Assembly: GCA_030550175.1 (NCBI GenBank)
Contig: JAUQPW010000017.1
Location: forward strand, 1-62,360
Direction of reading: 5' to 3'
DNA length: 62,360 bases
Origin: a bacterium
GTDB taxonomy: Bacteria > Moduliflexota > Moduliflexia > Moduliflexales > JAUQPW01
The position numbers and the translations under genes are program-made. The notes under the pieces were generated by a model. The model worked only from the letters and a program-made list of their open reading frames with translations, did no database searches and was not told the origin of the DNA. Positions 7,723 through 16,081 of the stretch are shown here, piece after piece; within the stretch, counting starts at the first letter, position 1, and every line of letters begins with the position of its first letter.

Positions 7723-9938
7723 TCCTCTTCTACGCGTTGAATCTCAGTTTCTTCTAATCCATAAAGTTCATAGACTTTCCGATCCAGCAAAAGATCAATC
7801 TGGTGGATTTCTTCTTTGCTCCTTTGATTAATCGGAACCTGATAGGCCTTCAACAGGGCGTCTACCAGCGTTACGAATTCCTTCTGAACCTGGAGTTCTA
7901 CCTTTTTGATAGGTAACTTTCTGAGATGAACCAGCTTAACCTGGGAAAAAAGCTGGCCGGCTTCTGGAATCAATTTTCGATAATAGAAAGAAAGAAGCTT
8001 GGAGTTTAACAGGGCCAGGATGTATTTCAGATCAACCCCCTGAACTCCTTCTCGAAGAATGGTGGTGTGAACGGTATTTGTAACATAATAGATTCCTTCT
8101 TCGAAAGTTCCGATAATTCGATCGGCTGTTTGCCGGGTAAGAATTTTTGCAGACTTTAAAGCCTTCTCAGATCCCCATCGCATATTATCCCCGGGTTCCA
8201 GAATACGCCGATCATACCAAATGTACAGGCCGCTCCACCGAAGCCCATACCGCCAGATATCCTTTCCGTTTAAAACCTTTTTATGGTATTCGGTTAGTTT
8301 CCGGGTAGAAATCAACTTTCGTTTTACATTTCCTGGATTGACCCCATCGTGGCTCTCGCAAATTTCTCCAAGAGACCAGCATCCGGCTTCGATTTTATCC
8401 ATGAGCTTAATCTCTGCGCCTTTAAGATAGATGTTGAACATGACGCCAGGAGTCCTGTAGAACTGACTCTGCTGAATCGTGTGGGTCTGATAACGAGAAA
8501 AAACAGGATCCCCAGGACCCTGGAGGCTTTGCAAATCCTCGGGAGGGGGAACCTTGATCAGAACTTCATGATTTTTCCTCTGTTCTTCTTGAGATGCTCG
8601 CTCCAGGGAAATAATACAATTCTCTACAGAGGCATTTTGAAAAAGACCTTTGGTATCTACGATTTCTAGAATTCGGGTTTTCTCCAGAAGATATTTCCTC
8701 AACGCTTCAAAGTAAACCTGGGTGAATAGGGTATTCGGGACCACGTAGCTGAGGAGCCCCTGAGGAGCCAAAAGCTCGATTCCTCGTTCGAGGAAAAGGG
8801 CAAATGTATTGATCTTGAAAGTTGCAGACCGGTACCGTTTATATCTGGCAACCACCTCCCGTGGAGTTTTGAGCTGATTGATAACCACGTAGGGAGGATT
8901 TCCGACAATACACTCATAACGTTGTCGGAAAAAAACATGTTGGTCACCATCCGTGGTCTGTGGTCTGTTGCCCGGGATCTGCGGTTCCAGACCCTGCTGT
9001 GGGAAACGGGGGGTAGAGAGGGAAAAGCCCGGACAAAGTTGATAGATATAACTTCCAATCTGATAGGCGATTTCGGAGATTCTTCCCCCCTGGATTTCTT
9101 CTCCCAGTAGAGTATCTGCACAAAGGATAGGAAGGGTCTCCATGGAAAACCCTGGATTTTTTTCTTTAGCTTTGAGGTAAAGGTTCAAGGTTGCCAATTG
9201 ACAGGCCAATGGATCTATGTCGATTCCATAGAGATTGTATTTTAAAATATACCGGGGTATCTCCCCTTCAGGAATTTCCCCTTCTTCTCGATACATCTGA
9301 TAAAATACCTCAAAAGCTTGAATTAGCAGACTTCCACAACCACAGGCGGGATCTAAAAGTTTGATTTCCTTAACCTGTTTCAAATCCCGTCGGCCTGCTT
9401 TGATCTCTTCCCAGAAAGTTTTCAAAGTTTTTTCGACCAGATAAATCCCTATCCAAGGATAGGTATAAAACTGGCCTTTTCGAATCTGTTCTTCGGTTTC
9501 CTCCATGAAGAATTGATAAATCCAGCCCAATATATCCGGAAGATGCCAATCAGCGGGTGAGATTCCTTCTCTCAAACAGGTCTGAACCTTTTTTAAGGTA
9601 GACTCAGAGGGAGTAACCGAGGAGGGGAGAAAAGTAAAGATGTAGGAACTTGAGGACATAGAAATCTGTTCCCAAACATAGGAAATAACCTGCTGAAGGA
9701 AAAAACTCAGGGCAAGTTCCTTAACATACGTCTTAACAGCCGGGTCGACCGTCCGGCAGGAATCTTCTAGAGACAAAGGAAGGGTTAAGCTCTTTTCGTG
9801 TCTCCAGGTCCCCGGGTCCCTGGGTTTATGTATCCTCCTGTCTCTATCTTTCCACGGTCCTACCAGCTGACGGTTCAAATCTTCTTCCAGGTATCCTTTG
9901 CAAGTCTGAACAAGGGATCGCAGGGATTTAAGATTCAT
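7698..9938 (-). CDS. Eco57I/TaqI-type N6-adenine DNA methylase
   Basis: The 746-residue protein has the SAM-binding motif LLDPACGCGSLL (about 195-205), the GIDIDPLACQLA acidic loop near 238 and the catalytic NPPY (347-350), which define N6-adenine methylases of the Eco57I class. A FYTYPWIGIYLVEKTL helix precedes motif I as usual, and the part after 530 resembles a TaqI-like target-recognition domain. I see no PD-(D/E)xK nuclease motif in the N-terminal 130 residues, so it may be methylation-only or part of a defence system with other subunits. Repeat-derived stretches are inserted near residues 30-50 and 310-335. It is the last gene of an operon with two Sm-like proteins and starts inside an ATGA overlap. 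Confidence 0.8.
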   Translation of the reverse strand: MNLKSLRSLVQTCKGYLEEDLNRQLVGPWKDRDRRIHKPRDPGTWRHEKSLTLPLSLEDSCRTVDPAVKTYVKELALSFFLQQVISYVWEQISMSSSSYIFTFLPSSVTPSESTLKKVQTCLREGISPADWHLPDILGWIYQFFMEETEEQIRKGQFYTYPWIGIYLVEKTLKTFWEEIKAGRRDLKQVKEIKLLDPACGCGSLLIQAFEVFYQMYREEGEIPEGEIPRYILKYNLYGIDIDPLACQLATLNLYLKAKEKNPGFSMETLPILCADTLLGEEIQGGRISEIAYQIGSYIYQLCPGFSLSTPRFPQQGLEPQIPGNRPQTTDGDQHVFFRQRYECIVGNPPYVVINQLKTPREVVARYKRYRSATFKINTFALFLERGIELLAPQGLLSYVVPNTLFTQVYFEALRKYLLEKTRILEIVDTKGLFQNASVENCIISLERASQEEQRKNHEVLIKVPPPEDLQSLQGPGDPVFSRYQTHTIQQSQFYRTPGVMFNIYLKGAEIKLMDKIEAGCWSLGEICESHDGVNPGNVKRKLISTRKLTEYHKKVLNGKDIWRYGLRWSGLYIWYDRRILEPGDNMRWGSEKALKSAKILTRQTADRIIGTFEEGIYYVTNTVHTTILREGVQGVDLKYILALLNSKLLSFYYRKLIPEAGQLFSQVKLVHLRKLPIKKVELQVQKEFVTLVDALLKAYQVPINQRSKEEIHQIDLLLDRKVYELYGLEETEIQRVEEDYPYLRTR
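8945..8993. repeat. Heptad units inside the DNA methylase gene (before NPPY)
   Basis: On the plus strand ATCCGTG, GTCTGTG, GTCTGTT, GCCCGGG, ATCTGCG keep 7-base spacing. The stretch encodes a polar insert (EPQIPGNRPQTTDGDQ) between the AdoMet site and the catalytic NPPY motif of the methylase. Confidence 0.45.
9786..9850. repeat. Heptad units inside the DNA methylase gene (N-terminal part)
   Basis: On the plus strand GTCCCCG, GGTCCCT, GGGTTTA, TGTATCC follow each other with 7-base spacing. The stretch encodes a hydrophilic segment near residues 33-50 of the methylase (RDRRIHKPRDPGTWRHEK). The pattern is short and degenerate. Confidence 0.45.
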
Positions 9939-10168
9939 AAAATTTTATAAAAGCTTGTGAGCGCGCAACGGAAAACCCAAATTTTACCACCTTTACGCAA
10001 TTCCAAAAAGAGACAGAGGGGATCGAACTGGAGGAGTTTCCCCGAGATGACCGTTCCATCCAGGGTCGTTAATCCAACGGGGTAGCCCTTTGTAATAGCA
10101 TCTTGAAGAAAGCCGTCGGGAACTTTGAGGCTACCGGGTTTGAAATCAACCCCTTCCAGGTTCTTCAT
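9935..10168 (-). CDS. Hfq-like Sm-fold protein
   Basis: The 77-residue product matches the Hfq fold: a short helix GFLQDAITKG, then VGLTTLDGTVISGKLLQFDP (Sm1 strands with the conserved G...SGK..D pattern) and KIWVFRCALTSFYKI in the place of the Sm2 motif. The bacterial YKHA core is replaced by FRCA; the SGKLLQFDPLC segment is closest to what I remember of cyanobacterial Hfq (SGKILWQDPHC). It should form a ring-shaped oligomer that binds RNA or protein. No good Shine-Dalgarno sequence precedes ATG 10168; the stop overlaps the methylase start (ATGA). The upstream small Sm-like gene is in the same frame, separated by one TAA and nine codons. Confidence 0.65.
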   Translation of the reverse strand: MKNLEGVDFKPGSLKVPDGFLQDAITKGYPVGLTTLDGTVISGKLLQFDPLCLFLELRKGGKIWVFRCALTSFYKIL

Positions 10169-10195
10169 ATGGCGAAGGGCTTTCTGGACGAGTTC

Positions 10196-10363
10196 TTACC
10201 CTTGAACAAGATAGCCATACTGGATATCCAAAACAGGAATAGTCCGGATCTGCTCCTGATCCTGGATATAGAGGCTATTTTCATCCAGCTTTAAAAAGAA
10301 ACCGCTCAGGGTCTCTCGGTTGGTTAACTTTACAATAATCGGAGTTTGTGATGTAAGTAACAT
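10196..10363 (-). CDS. Small Sm-like protein (55 aa)
   Basis: This 55-residue frame reads MLLTSQTPIIVKLTNRET followed by LSGFFLKLDENSLYIQ and RTIPVLDIQYGYLVQG. The order of strands and the pattern (I-V-x-L-x-N, L-S-G-x-x-x-x-L-D, I-P-V-x-x-I) is that of an Sm/LSm core, shorter than Hfq and without the N-terminal helix. GAGG lies 11 bases before the ATG. It heads the operon with the Hfq-like gene and the DNA methylase. Its TAA stop is in frame with the Hfq-like gene, so the two could once have been one double-Sm protein. Function is inferred from fold only. Confidence 0.5.
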   Translation of the reverse strand: MLLTSQTPIIVKLTNRETLSGFFLKLDENSLYIQDQEQIRTIPVLDIQYGYLVQG

Positions 10364-10442
10364 AATCCAAGATACCTCAACGTTTTTTAAGAGAAACTAA
10401 AAATAAATTTTAAAAGGGAAGGGCCCTCTCTGTCAATAGATA

Positions 10443-10957
10443 AAAGGCAATTGGTATCCGTATCAATTATCCATTTAGTAGGTGGAAAAAGAAACACCCC
10501 CTGGCCCCCCTCCAGGGGGGACTTCAGCAGCATCAACCCCACGTCAGTCCCCCCTGGAGGGGGGCCAGGGGGGTGTTCAGACAGAAAAAGTGACATCTAC
10601 TAAATTGTTACAGTTACGAGTAATTGGTAGTTGTAACGAGGTAGTATAGATGTTACTTTTTCTGCTCTCATCCTTAACTCCTCTCCCAGGTTGGGGTTAG
10701 GGGTTAGGGGGCGTTCCTACTGAAGCCCCCCCTCAGGGACCTACGCGTCAGGATAAGAAGGTTAGTCCCAGCGGGGCGACCTGTTTAACAGGCCGCTGCT
10801 ACGGAGCTTGAAAAAATTCTGAATGACTGAAACCCCCGACTTCGTTGGGGGCTACCCACTGTTTGCCCCTGACGGAGCTTTTCAGTTTAACCTGACATAC
10901 ATGGGGCCAGGGGGGTGTCTCCTTCCACTTACTAAATAGATACAGATACCAGATTCT
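10443..10957. repeat. Mosaic of nested inverted repeats
   Basis: No gene is convincing here. Copies of GGTATCYGTATC plus ATTTAGTARGTGG face each other at about 10453-10486 and 10922-10950, like terminal inverted repeats. Inside are a C/G-rich 31-bp inverted pair (10493-10523 with 10546-10577, one bulge) and another pair around CAGAAAAAGT (10580-10598 with 10647-10666). Smaller G-rich stems follow near 10830-10850. The layout resembles a MITE or an accretion of REP-like elements. Confidence 0.6.
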
Positions 10958-10964
10958 TATAGCC

Positions 10965-10993
10965 TTGACAGTTTGGAGGGATGTTGCTATTTA
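10965..10993 (+). promoter_or_regulatory. Candidate promoter of the tct operon
   Basis: TTGACA at 10965-10970 and TATTTA at 10988-10993 are separated by 17 bases. It lies about 95 bases before the tctC start codon, right after the palindrome mosaic. Confidence 0.5.
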
Positions 10994-11088
10994 TTAATGT
11001 TGCTATTAGATAGATTAAGTCTCAGAAATCGCGGTAAGGAGATTCAAGAAGAGGAAGAAAAAAATATTAAAACCTAGGAGAGATTCTT

Positions 11089-12063
11089 ATGACAAAAAAC
11101 AAACGAATTTGTTTTTCCTGGATTATTTTTCTCATAAGTTTTATACTTATTGTTTCATCCACGTTTGCGGCATATCCCGAGAGACCCATCACGCTAATTT
11201 GCCCGTGGGCCGCCGGAGGGGGAACCGATCGAATTGCCCGAATGGTCGCTGTTCTTCTGGAAAGGGAACTGGGTCAGCCCGTCACGGTGGTTAATCGAAC
11301 GGGAGGGGGAGGTGCTGTAGGACACACGGCGGGGGCTACGGCTCGGCCTGATGGCTATACTCTCACCATGGTAACCTCAGAGCTTACCATGATGCATTGG
11401 ATGGGCCTCGCCCAGGTTACCTATAAGGATTTTAAGCCCGTTGCCTTGCTGAATATCGATCCGGCGGCGATCAATATACGGGCCGACGCCCCCTGGAAGA
11501 GTGTTCAAGAATTGGGGGAATACATCAAAAATAATCCAGGCAAGTTGAAAGCTTCCGGGACCGGTAAAGGTGGGATATGGGATCTGGCCAGGGCCGGGTG
11601 GCAAAAAGCCATGGGACTGCCGGTTGATGCTGTCCAATGGGTTCCCAGTACCGGCGCTGCTACGGGTTTGCAAGAGCTGGTTGCCGGTGGGGTGGATATT
11701 GTTCCCTGTAGCCTCCCAGAAGCCGCCTCGCTGATTGATGCCGGAAAAGTGAAGGCCCTTGCCGTTATGGCTGAAACCCGTAACCCCGCGTTTCCCGATG
11801 TACCGACATTGAAGGAGCTAGGGATTGATTGGTCCATTGGTGCCTGGAGAGGGATTATGGTTCCGAAGGATACTCCGGATGAGATCGTGGTTATACTGGA
11901 AAAGTCCCTGGAGAAAATTGTACAGGATAAAGAATTTATCGATTTCATGAACAAGAACGGTTTTGGTATTCTCTTTAAACCTGCCCGTGAGTTTGGCCCT
12001 TTCCTTGCCGAACAGGACAAAACTATGGGCCAGCTTATGAAAGAAGTGGGGATTATAAAGTAG
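11089..12063 (+). CDS. tctC: Tripartite tricarboxylate transporter substrate-binding protein
   Basis: The 324-residue protein has a signal peptide (hydrophobic core around residues 8-25, cleavage probably near FAAYPERP) followed by the Bug/TctC start YPERPITLICPWAAGGGTDRIAR. Further family marks are NRTGGGGAVGHTAGATARPDGYTL and VPTLKELGIDW. Periplasmic TctC proteins capture carboxylates or other small organic acids and hand them to TctAB; the ligand here is unknown. TctB and TctA genes follow in the same direction, so the window holds a complete system. A purine-rich CTAGGAGAG site precedes the ATG. Confidence 0.9.
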   Translation: MTKNKRICFSWIIFLISFILIVSSTFAAYPERPITLICPWAAGGGTDRIARMVAVLLERELGQPVTVVNRTGGGGAVGHTAGATARPDGYTLTMVTSELTMMHWMGLAQVTYKDFKPVALLNIDPAAINIRADAPWKSVQELGEYIKNNPGKLKASGTGKGGIWDLARAGWQKAMGLPVDAVQWVPSTGAATGLQELVAGGVDIVPCSLPEAASLIDAGKVKALAVMAETRNPAFPDVPTLKELGIDWSIGAWRGIMVPKDTPDEIVVILEKSLEKIVQDKEFIDFMNKNGFGILFKPAREFGPFLAEQDKTMGQLMKEVGIIK

Positions 12064-12107
12064 AAAGGCCATATCCCCACCATTACCTCTTTTAGGAGTG
12101 CTGAGGT

Positions 12108-12611
12108 ATGGGTGCTAATAACAATATCTTGATTGGGATAGGAACTATGCTTTGGGGAAGTGTTATTTTCTTCCTTATCCGAGACTTTCCCAGATTGGAT
12201 GACGGACATCCGGGCCCGGCTCTGTTTCCCGGCATCTTAGCCGGATTATTTATTGCTTTTGGTGCTTTTCTCTTGATCCAAAGCCTGAGAACCCGAAAAC
12301 ATCTAAGGACAGACCCTGTTGCCCCATCTCAAGATAGCGACAAAAACCTGCTATCGATGGAGGCATCTTATTCTCCTCAAGGTTTCGTCAATGCTCTCTG
12401 TGTGGCTGCAGCCATTCTGTTTTACATCTTTTTCGTCGAAATTCTGGGGTTTCTCATTACGGGATTCCTTCTTCTAACCTTATTGATGATAAAGTTAAAA
12501 GTTCCGATCTGGAAAAGCAGCATCATCTCCCTTTTATCAACGGTTGGGGTTTACATACTATTTGCCAAGATCCTCAGAGTTCCTCTCCCATGGGGCCTCT
12601 TAGGCTGGTAG
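12108..12611 (+). CDS. tctB: Tripartite tricarboxylate transporter TctB-like subunit
   Basis: The 167-residue protein has four hydrophobic helices (about residues 8-22, 38-56, 93-117 and 124-155), the length and topology of the small TctB subunit. The PRLDDGHPGPALFPGILAG loop is the typical family stretch after the first helix. It lies 44 bases after tctC with a TTTAGGAGTG site and precedes tctA by about 100 bases. It is assigned mainly by topology and position, since TctB sequences are poorly conserved. Confidence 0.85.
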   Translation: MGANNNILIGIGTMLWGSVIFFLIRDFPRLDDGHPGPALFPGILAGLFIAFGAFLLIQSLRTRKHLRTDPVAPSQDSDKNLLSMEASYSPQGFVNALCVAAAILFYIFFVEILGFLITGFLLLTLLMIKLKVPIWKSSIISLLSTVGVYILFAKILRVPLPWGLLGW

Positions 12612-12621
12612 GGCACGACCG

Positions 12622-12692
12622 AAAATTGCAAATTGTATATTGAAAATCTACCGTCCCGCCGGTTGATGACCCCTCATTACAATTTGCAATTT
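12622..12692. repeat. Inverted heptad repeat array between tctB and tctA
   Basis: Units GAAAATT, GCAAATT, GTATATT and GAAAATC on the left face CAATTTG and CAATTTA units on the right. The core arms 12623-12637 and 12678-12692 are a perfect 15-bp inverted repeat. The array fills most of the intercistronic gap before tctA, for which no Shine-Dalgarno sequence is evident. Confidence 0.7.
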
Positions 12693-12712
12693 ACCATTGA
12701 ATGATGTGAATT

Positions 12713-14206
12713 ATGCTCGACCATATTCTTCAAGCGCTTTTGTTATTATCAAGTCCTTATGTTCTCATGGTCATGATACTTTCGGCTGTTTACGGTCTGT
12801 TCATCGGAGCGGTACCGGGTCTTACGGCCACCATGGCTACTGCACTTCTGATTCCCTTTACTTTCTTCATGGACCCAGTTCCTGCCCTGGGAGCAATTGT
12901 TACTATGGAAGCGATGGCTATTTTCGCCGGGGATATTCCTGCGGCACTGGTTCGTATGCCGGGAACCCCTTCTTCAGCAGCTTATACAGACGACTCCTAT
13001 GAGCTTACTAAACAGGGAAAAGCGGAACAGGTTCTCGGTGCGGATGTCGTATTTTCGGTCATCGGAGGATTAATGGGAGCTTTCATCCTCATGGTCGCCG
13101 CTCCGCTCCTGGCCGAATTTGCCCTCAACTTCACTTCCTATGAGTACTTCTGGTTAGGCGTCCTCGGACTGAGCGCTAGCGTCATGGTTTCCCGGGGGTC
13201 TCAGTTAAAGGGAGCTATAGCTCTCCTTCTCGGCCTTTTTCTCTCCACAGTTGGAGTAGATATCACTTTAGGTTACCCCCGTTTTACCTTCGGTAATGTG
13301 GAACTCCTTAACGGAGTCAATTTCATTCCGGCCATGATCGGCCTCTTTGGAGTTTCCGAAGTCATTCGAAATGTCCTCCAGGGGGAGATAGGCTATCCCA
13401 TTGTAAGTGTTAAGGTGAAAGGCATTTTCAAAGGGATGTGGACGCTTTTAAAGAAATATAAAATAAACACGATCCGCTCTGGTTTGATCGGTACTTTTAT
13501 CGGGATTCTTCCTGGAGCCGGGGCGGATATTGCAGCCTGGATTGCCTATGCGGTCAGCCAAAAGTTCTCCAAAGAACCGAAGAAGTTTGGGAAAGGACAT
13601 ATTGAACCGATTATCGATGCGGGAACTGCTAATAATTCCTGCCTGGCGGGAGCTTGGGTCCCTGCCCTCGTCTTCGGAATTCCCGGTGATTCCATCACCG
13701 CCATCGTTATCGGCGTTCTCTTCATGAAGGGTTTTCGCCCGGGTCCCACGATCTTTGAAAGGCAACCGGAGATCATCTACACAGTTTATATCACCTTTAT
13801 CCTGGCCAACCTCCTTATGATCCCCTTTGGATACCTGGCCATAAAATTCAGCAGCCAGATGCTCCGGGCTCCCCGAAATATTTTGATGCCCATTATCTTG
13901 TTGTTTTCTATTGTAGGTTCTTTTGCCATTAATAATAGCCTGTTCGACGTGAGAGTTATGTTGGTTATGGGACTTGTGGGATATTTCATGGAGGCCAATG
14001 GAATCCCCGTCGCACCGGTGGTTCTCGGTCTGGTCTTGGGCCCGATAGTCGAACAAAACTTTATGATCAGCATGATTAAAACCGGATGGGACTTAACCCT
14101 CTTCTTCTCCCGCCCCATCAGTGCCATTCTGGGAGTTCTCACCATCCTCGTCTGGCTGTTCCCCCTGTTTGTATCCTTACTCCAGAGAAAACCTCAGGAA
14201 AGTTAA
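12713..14206 (+). CDS. tctA: Tripartite tricarboxylate transporter TctA subunit
   Basis: The 497-residue protein is the large permease with about twelve membrane helices. Family motifs include GAVPGLTATMATALLIPFTF near residue 32, GDIPAALVRMPGTPSSAA near 72 and, in the second half, GILPGAGADIAAWIAYAVSQK near 264 and GIPGDSITAIVIGVL near 323. It carries the substrate across the inner membrane using an ion gradient. Length is normal for TctA. It is the last gene of the operon; no terminator hairpin with a T-run is evident behind it. Confidence 0.92.
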   Translation: MLDHILQALLLLSSPYVLMVMILSAVYGLFIGAVPGLTATMATALLIPFTFFMDPVPALGAIVTMEAMAIFAGDIPAALVRMPGTPSSAAYTDDSYELTKQGKAEQVLGADVVFSVIGGLMGAFILMVAAPLLAEFALNFTSYEYFWLGVLGLSASVMVSRGSQLKGAIALLLGLFLSTVGVDITLGYPRFTFGNVELLNGVNFIPAMIGLFGVSEVIRNVLQGEIGYPIVSVKVKGIFKGMWTLLKKYKINTIRSGLIGTFIGILPGAGADIAAWIAYAVSQKFSKEPKKFGKGHIEPIIDAGTANNSCLAGAWVPALVFGIPGDSITAIVIGVLFMKGFRPGPTIFERQPEIIYTVYITFILANLLMIPFGYLAIKFSSQMLRAPRNILMPIILLFSIVGSFAINNSLFDVRVMLVMGLVGYFMEANGIPVAPVVLGLVLGPIVEQNFMISMIKTGWDLTLFFSRPISAILGVLTILVWLFPLFVSLLQRKPQES

Positions 14207-14270
14207 AATCCTCTCCCCATGCTCCCTTGGCTACTTAATACCCACCAGTAATTCCGGGGTTTCTATGTGA

Positions 14271-14291
14271 GGGCAGGTTTCAAACCTGCCC
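14271..14291. repeat. Short near-perfect palindrome
   Basis: GGGCAGGTTT and AAACCTGCCC are separated by one base. No T-run follows. It looks like a REP-type intergenic palindrome rather than a terminator. Confidence 0.5.
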
Positions 14292-14412
14292 CTGCTTTAT
14301 GAAAGGCAAATAGGTATCAGAAACTGTCTTAAAACCTGCTCTTCTCCCTTAGTAGAAACTATTCTATAAAGTTCCTGTATGGGTGACCTGCAGTCATCCG
14401 GCTACTTCTTTA

Positions 14413-14604
14413 CTATTCCTCGTTTTCTGGTAGTAAGTCTTTAACAGCTTCGTAAAATGCACCTTGTTTATTTATAATATGCCTGAAGCAAATCATGGCC
14501 ATCGTGTTCCAAATCATATCCTGTTCTTCCTCTGTAATGTTACGCTCTTCACACCACTCCTGGTATAGTTTTATTTGGTTTTCAAATTCTTCATCACTAA
14601 ACAT
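14413..14604 (-). CDS. Small acidic helical protein (63 aa), unknown
   Basis: I do not recognise this protein. It is 63 residues, acidic, predicted mostly helical (MFSDEEFENQIKLYQEW at the start), and has one Cys near residue 18 and another near residue 39. An AAAGGACTC site lies at good distance before the ATG, and the codon choice looks natural, which supports a real gene. It stands alone between the tct operon and the epoxide-hydrolase-like gene, on the opposite strand to both. Confidence 0.5.
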   Translation of the reverse strand: MFSDEEFENQIKLYQEWCEERNITEEEQDMIWNTMAMICFRHIINKQGAFYEAVKDLLPENEE

Positions 14605-14920
14605 ATGAGTCCTTTCTATGTAGTACTTAGTTGAGTATCTTTGCTAACTCTTCCGTTCTGTTATTCTGTAAAATACTTCTGAACCTTAGCCATGTCATTA
14701 TAAAAAATCATTATATTTGAAGTATTTTATAACTTTAAGCCGGTAGGGAGAAGAGAAATGTTAAGGGGTTAAAATATCTAACCCTACCTCAAGAAAAACT
14801 CCCTTCTCCCTGGATTTTTCCTTGACCCTCTTTATCCTGTTCTTCCTCCTTGAAGAAAGAAGTGAGATAAAGGGCAGGATATTTAAGGTAAAAAACTATC
14901 AATAAAAAAGGAGATCAACC
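14605..14920. other. Intergenic region with weak hairpins
   Basis: This 316-base gap separates divergent genes. AGGGAGAAG near 14746 and CTTCTCCCT near 14803 could pair, with a smaller inverted pair (AAGGGGTTA/TAACCCTA) in the loop. I see no gene and no clear promoter. Confidence 0.35.
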
Positions 14921-15808
14921 ATGAGAGAATCCGTCTGGAATCACCATTATATTCAAGCAAATGGCATTAAAATTCACTATGTTCGTCACGGTTCAGGGAC
15001 TCCCCTTGTGCTTCTGCATGGCTGGCCGGAATTCTGGTTAACCTGGCGTAAGAACATCTTACCCCTGGCAGAACATTTCGATGTAATCGTTCCAGATTTA
15101 CGTGGATTTGGAGATACCGAGAAACCGGATGTTCAAAACCTCAATCTTTATGGACTGGATGTTTTAGTTGAAGACCTGCGGGGATTGGTAGCTGCTCTGG
15201 GTTTAGATAAATTCGGAATTGTCAGTCACGACGTGGGTGCTTATGTGGCTCAGGCTTTTGCCCGGAAACATTCGGACCGTCTCCTGGGGCTATTCTTTTT
15301 CAACTGCCCTTATCCTGGAATCGGCCGGCGTTGGGCGGATCCAGACCATCTCAAAGAAATCTGGTATCAATCCTTCCATCAACAACCCTGGGCGGCCTCT
15401 TTAGTCGGCTTCAGCAGGCAAACCTGCGAAATCTACTTTCGCCATTTCCTGGATCACTGGGCCCATAAAGCCGGCTCCTTTGATGAAGACTTCGATGCCT
15501 GGATTGATAACTTTATGAAACCGGGTAACCTCCAGGGTGGATTCAACTGGTATATCAGTGCCCATAAAGCCAGAATGGAAATCATCCGCTATGGGCCACC
15601 CAAACTGCCGAAAATCGAGACCCCAACCCGGGTACTTTGGGGCGTCAGTGATAAAGTGCTTAAGGTGGAATGGGCCGATCGCCTTGGAGATTACTTTATG
15701 AATTATCGCTTCGACCCTGCTGAAGAGGCCGGACATTTCGTACACTACGAACAACCCGAACTGGCAAATCGAGAGATTATTTCTTTTTTCTCAGGCCTGT
15801 TGACGTGA
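14921..15808 (+). CDS. Epoxide hydrolase-like alpha/beta hydrolase
   Basis: The 295-residue protein is an alpha/beta hydrolase of the epoxide hydrolase/haloalkane dehalogenase type. The oxyanion motif HGWP is at 33-36, the nucleophile is Asp104 in SHDVGAY, and the catalytic His is H272 in EAGHFVHYE. Asp as nucleophile together with HGWP fits soluble epoxide hydrolases, which open epoxides to diols; dehalogenases share the Asp but usually have a different HGxP context. A cap-domain stretch spans about 140-215. A strong AAAAGGAG site precedes the ATG. It appears monocistronic. Confidence 0.8.
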   Translation: MRESVWNHHYIQANGIKIHYVRHGSGTPLVLLHGWPEFWLTWRKNILPLAEHFDVIVPDLRGFGDTEKPDVQNLNLYGLDVLVEDLRGLVAALGLDKFGIVSHDVGAYVAQAFARKHSDRLLGLFFFNCPYPGIGRRWADPDHLKEIWYQSFHQQPWAASLVGFSRQTCEIYFRHFLDHWAHKAGSFDEDFDAWIDNFMKPGNLQGGFNWYISAHKARMEIIRYGPPKLPKIETPTRVLWGVSDKVLKVEWADRLGDYFMNYRFDPAEEAGHFVHYEQPELANREIISFFSGLLT

Positions 15809-15824
15809 CACCTCTAATACACTG

Positions 15825-15895
15825 TTTACTTAGTTTTGCTTGGCTTTTAAGCGGCCTTCACCCCTGGCCCCTCTCCCGAAGCTTCGGGAGAGGGG
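15825..15895 (+). repeat. Dispersed 71-bp repeat, copy 1
   Basis: This stretch closely matches the reverse complement of 23012-23082. It ends in a 28-bp perfect palindrome (half-site CCCCTCTCCCGAAG). It lies just after the epoxide-hydrolase-like gene. Confidence 0.75.
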
Positions 15896-15938
15896 AGTTG
15901 AGTTGGGAGGCGAAAGCTGCACTATGAAGTCAAAATTC

Positions 15939-15961
15939 AGGGCGAAGCGATGTTTCGCCCT
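15939..15961. repeat. Short palindrome
   Basis: AGGGCGAA at 15939-15946 pairs with TTCGCCCT at 15954-15961 around a 7-base spacer. It belongs to the set of G/C-rich intergenic palindromes here; it is not followed by a T-run. Confidence 0.5.
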
Positions 15962-16081
15962 ACCAGGTATCGTGGTGGTCTCCCATGACTCTTTCTTATA
16001 CGAGGGTAGACCTCTATTCTAACCCTTTCCTCCTATCACCGAAGAGGAGACCTTATCCTGAAACGGAGTTCTTGGAGTCGA

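Noticed and set aside
10387..10596. A 69-codon minus-strand frame
   Set aside because: It runs through a C/G-rich inverted repeat (PPGPPPGG-type peptide) and has no ribosome binding site or family; the repeat explains the open frame.
13448..14056. A 202-codon frame antisense to tctA
   Set aside because: It is a shadow of tctA and shows no domain.
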